The notes under the pieces: generated by a model
Told to the model about the DNA's origin: nothing
The model's input: only the letters and a program-made list of their open reading frames with translations
Databases searched by the model: none
Program-made: the position numbers and the translations under genes
In this document: positions 21,040 to 22,371 of the stretch, piece by piece
How positions within the stretch are numbered: position 1 is the first letter of the stretch
Layout: each line of letters starts with the position of its first letter
Virus record (IMG/VR): IMGVR_UViG_3300008267_001396
Span: 1 to 22,371 of that record
Source: a virus
Length of the DNA: 22,371 nucleotides
Direction: 5' to 3' (one strand)

Positions 21040-22299
21040 ATGAATACACAAACCAATAGTGCACAGACAGTTGTGCAACAAGTAGACTTTGACATAGATT
21101 CTCTTTTTGATGGAGCACCTGGGGCTGATAGTATTGTAACTCCTGTTGATGGAGCAGCAAACTTAAATGAAAAAAAACCAAATGTGTTTAGCACTGGTAA
21201 AGTAGATTTAAGTTTTTTAGATCCTGGAGCTGAAAAAGAAGAAGAGAAAAAAGAAGAGGATAGTTCAGATGATAAAAAGGTTTCACATGAAACAGTAACT
21301 AAAGATGACATAGATGACATCTTAAATACTGCAGATGATGAAAATACTGAAGATAAAAACTCAAGTGGAAGACCAAGATTAGATAAGTCTGGTTTGGTTG
21401 ACACGATGAGTAAGTTAATAGACGAAGGACTACTTATTCCATTTGATGATGAGAAACCAATGGATGAGTATTCTGTAAAAGATTGGAAGGAGCTTTTAGA
21501 AGCAAACTTTCTAGAGAAAGAAAAAGGTGTAAGACAACAAACACACCAAGAGTTATTTGAATCACTACCAGTAGAGTTGCAATATGCAGCTAAATATGTA
21601 GAAGATGGTGGTCAGGATATGAAAGGTTTATTTAGAGCACTTGCTCAAGTTGAGGAAGTAAGAGAAATGAACCCATCTGATCCTAATGACCAAGAATACA
21701 TTGTTAGACAGTATATGCAAGCTAAGGGTATTAACAGTGCTACAATTGATGAGGATATTGAGACCTGGAAAGATCTTGGTAAACTAGAACAAAAAGCAAA
21801 GCAGTACAAACCTGAACTAGATCAAATGCAAGAACAGGTTGTTATGCAACAGTTAGCAGTTCAGGAGCAAATGAAACAACAACAGCAAGAAGCAGCTGAT
21901 GCTTATGTTGAGAATGTTTATGAAGCTTTAAAAACAGCTGACTTAAATGGTGTAAAACTTGATAAAAAAACACAAGCGCAACTTTACACTGGACTAGTTC
22001 AACCACAATATCCTTCAATTAGTGGACGTCCTACTAACTTATTAGGGCATCTATTAGAGAAGTATCAGTTTGTAGAACCTAACTACCCACTTATAGCTGA
22101 AGCTCTTTGGTTACTTTCTGATCCTGATGCATATAGACAAAACCTTATGAAACAGGGTAAGAATGAAGCTGTTACTCAAACTGTTAGACAACTTAAAACA
22201 GAACAGGCTAATAAGATAGCTAGTTCAGTTCAAGATGATGATGGTGATACAAGACAACAAAGAAAAATAGCAAGACCAACAAATATTTTTAAAAGATAA
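21040..22299 (+). CDS. Acidic scaffold-like protein upstream of the capsid gene
   Basis: A 419-aa protein. The first 110 residues are disordered and very acidic (EKEEEKKEEDSSDDKK, DDIDDILNTADDENTED). A folded or helical part follows (about 125-240), then a Gln-rich coiled coil (DQMQEQVVMQQLAVQEQMKQQQQEAADAY) and a basic C-terminus (RQQRKIARPTNIFKR). Acidic, coiled proteins with a basic C-terminal end between portal and capsid genes are typical scaffolds, which line the prohead and bind the capsid protein by the basic tail. Identification is by composition and position; a minor head protein is the alternative. Confidence 0.65.
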   Translation: MNTQTNSAQTVVQQVDFDIDSLFDGAPGADSIVTPVDGAANLNEKKPNVFSTGKVDLSFLDPGAEKEEEKKEEDSSDDKKVSHETVTKDDIDDILNTADDENTEDKNSSGRPRLDKSGLVDTMSKLIDEGLLIPFDDEKPMDEYSVKDWKELLEANFLEKEKGVRQQTHQELFESLPVELQYAAKYVEDGGQDMKGLFRALAQVEEVREMNPSDPNDQEYIVRQYMQAKGINSATIDEDIETWKDLGKLEQKAKQYKPELDQMQEQVVMQQLAVQEQMKQQQQEAADAYVENVYEALKTADLNGVKLDKKTQAQLYTGLVQPQYPSISGRPTNLLGHLLEKYQFVEPNYPLIAEALWLLSDPDAYRQNLMKQGKNEAVTQTVRQLKTEQANKIASSVQDDDGDTRQQRKIARPTNIFKR

Positions 22300-22327
22300 C
22301 TTATTAACAATTAAACAATAAAATCCT

Positions 22328-22371
22328 ATGGCAACTCCAGTTTTAAACAATGGTATATTTCTACGTGATAC
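22328..22371 (+). CDS. Start of putative major capsid protein (cut by window edge)
   Basis: An ATG 28 bases after the scaffold-like gene opens the frame MATPVLNNGIFLRD, running off the window. Its place after portal and scaffold is the usual one for the major capsid protein, but 14 residues are too few for a sequence-based call. Confidence 0.5.
   Translation, partial: MATPVLNNGIFLRD

Noticed and set aside
20991-21404. 137-codon minus-strand frame
   Set aside because: Antisense to the acidic, Glu/Asp-rich scaffold N-terminus, which gives an artificial Ser/Phe-rich frame.
1-22371. CRISPR arrays, insertion sequences, integrase or attachment sites
   Set aside because: No regularly spaced repeats, transposase, integrase or duplicated target sites were seen.
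1-22371. Stop-codon reassignment as in some crAss-like phages
   Set aside because: TGA, TAG and TAA all end genes at positions supported by coupled starts, and no in-frame TAG or TGA interrupts the recognised proteins.

Overview
The window looks like part of the genome of a large tailed double-stranded DNA phage of the crAss-like type infecting a Bacteroidetes host. This rests on an AT-rich, densely packed gene set; A/T-rich leaders in place of Shine-Dalgarno sequences; a host-type -33/-7 promoter; and a plus-strand block in the order PhoH-like ATPase, winged-helix protein, HU/IHF-like protein, zinc-ribbon protein, PD-(D/E)XK nuclease, large terminase, 910-residue portal, acidic scaffold-like protein, then a protein in the major-capsid position. 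TAA, TAG and TGA all act as stops, so the standard bacterial code applies. The crAss-like assignment comes from protein features and gene order only; no database search was possible.

The layout is divergent. From about 10,690 down to 1 all genes are on the minus strand; from 11,050 to the end all are on the plus strand. The divergence region (10,693-11,049) carries hairpins and promoter-like sequence. Minus strand, in transcription order: a 135-aa protein with a UUCG-loop terminator; a gene-free tract full of hairpins (9,955-10,284); a 75-aa protein; a MYG1-type DHH-like hydrolase; four small predicted membrane proteins with overlapping reading frames; another gene-free, hairpin-rich tract; a PcfJ-like protein; tRNA-Thr(UGU); a 102-aa protein; a MoxR-like AAA+ ATPase and a VWA-like partner; three small proteins; a complete tmRNA; and a run of small genes including an HNH-type zinc protein. 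Several strong hairpin terminators split this arm into transcription units.

The plus strand is the DNA-binding, packaging and capsid arm. A PhoH-like ATPase ends at a clear terminator. An AT-rich promoter region then starts a tightly coupled operon leading through nuclease and terminase to portal. A second promoter-like region lies between portal and scaffold, so capsid genes may be transcribed separately.

The most unusual element is the phage-borne tmRNA. It has a G3-U alanine-identity pair, the conserved 3' domain and a tag reading frame of about 27 codons. The tag is very acidic and ends in ELELA, not the usual ALAA. With the tRNA, the MYG1-like hydrolase and two structured non-coding tracts, the minus arm looks aimed at host RNA and translation, but that functional reading is inference.
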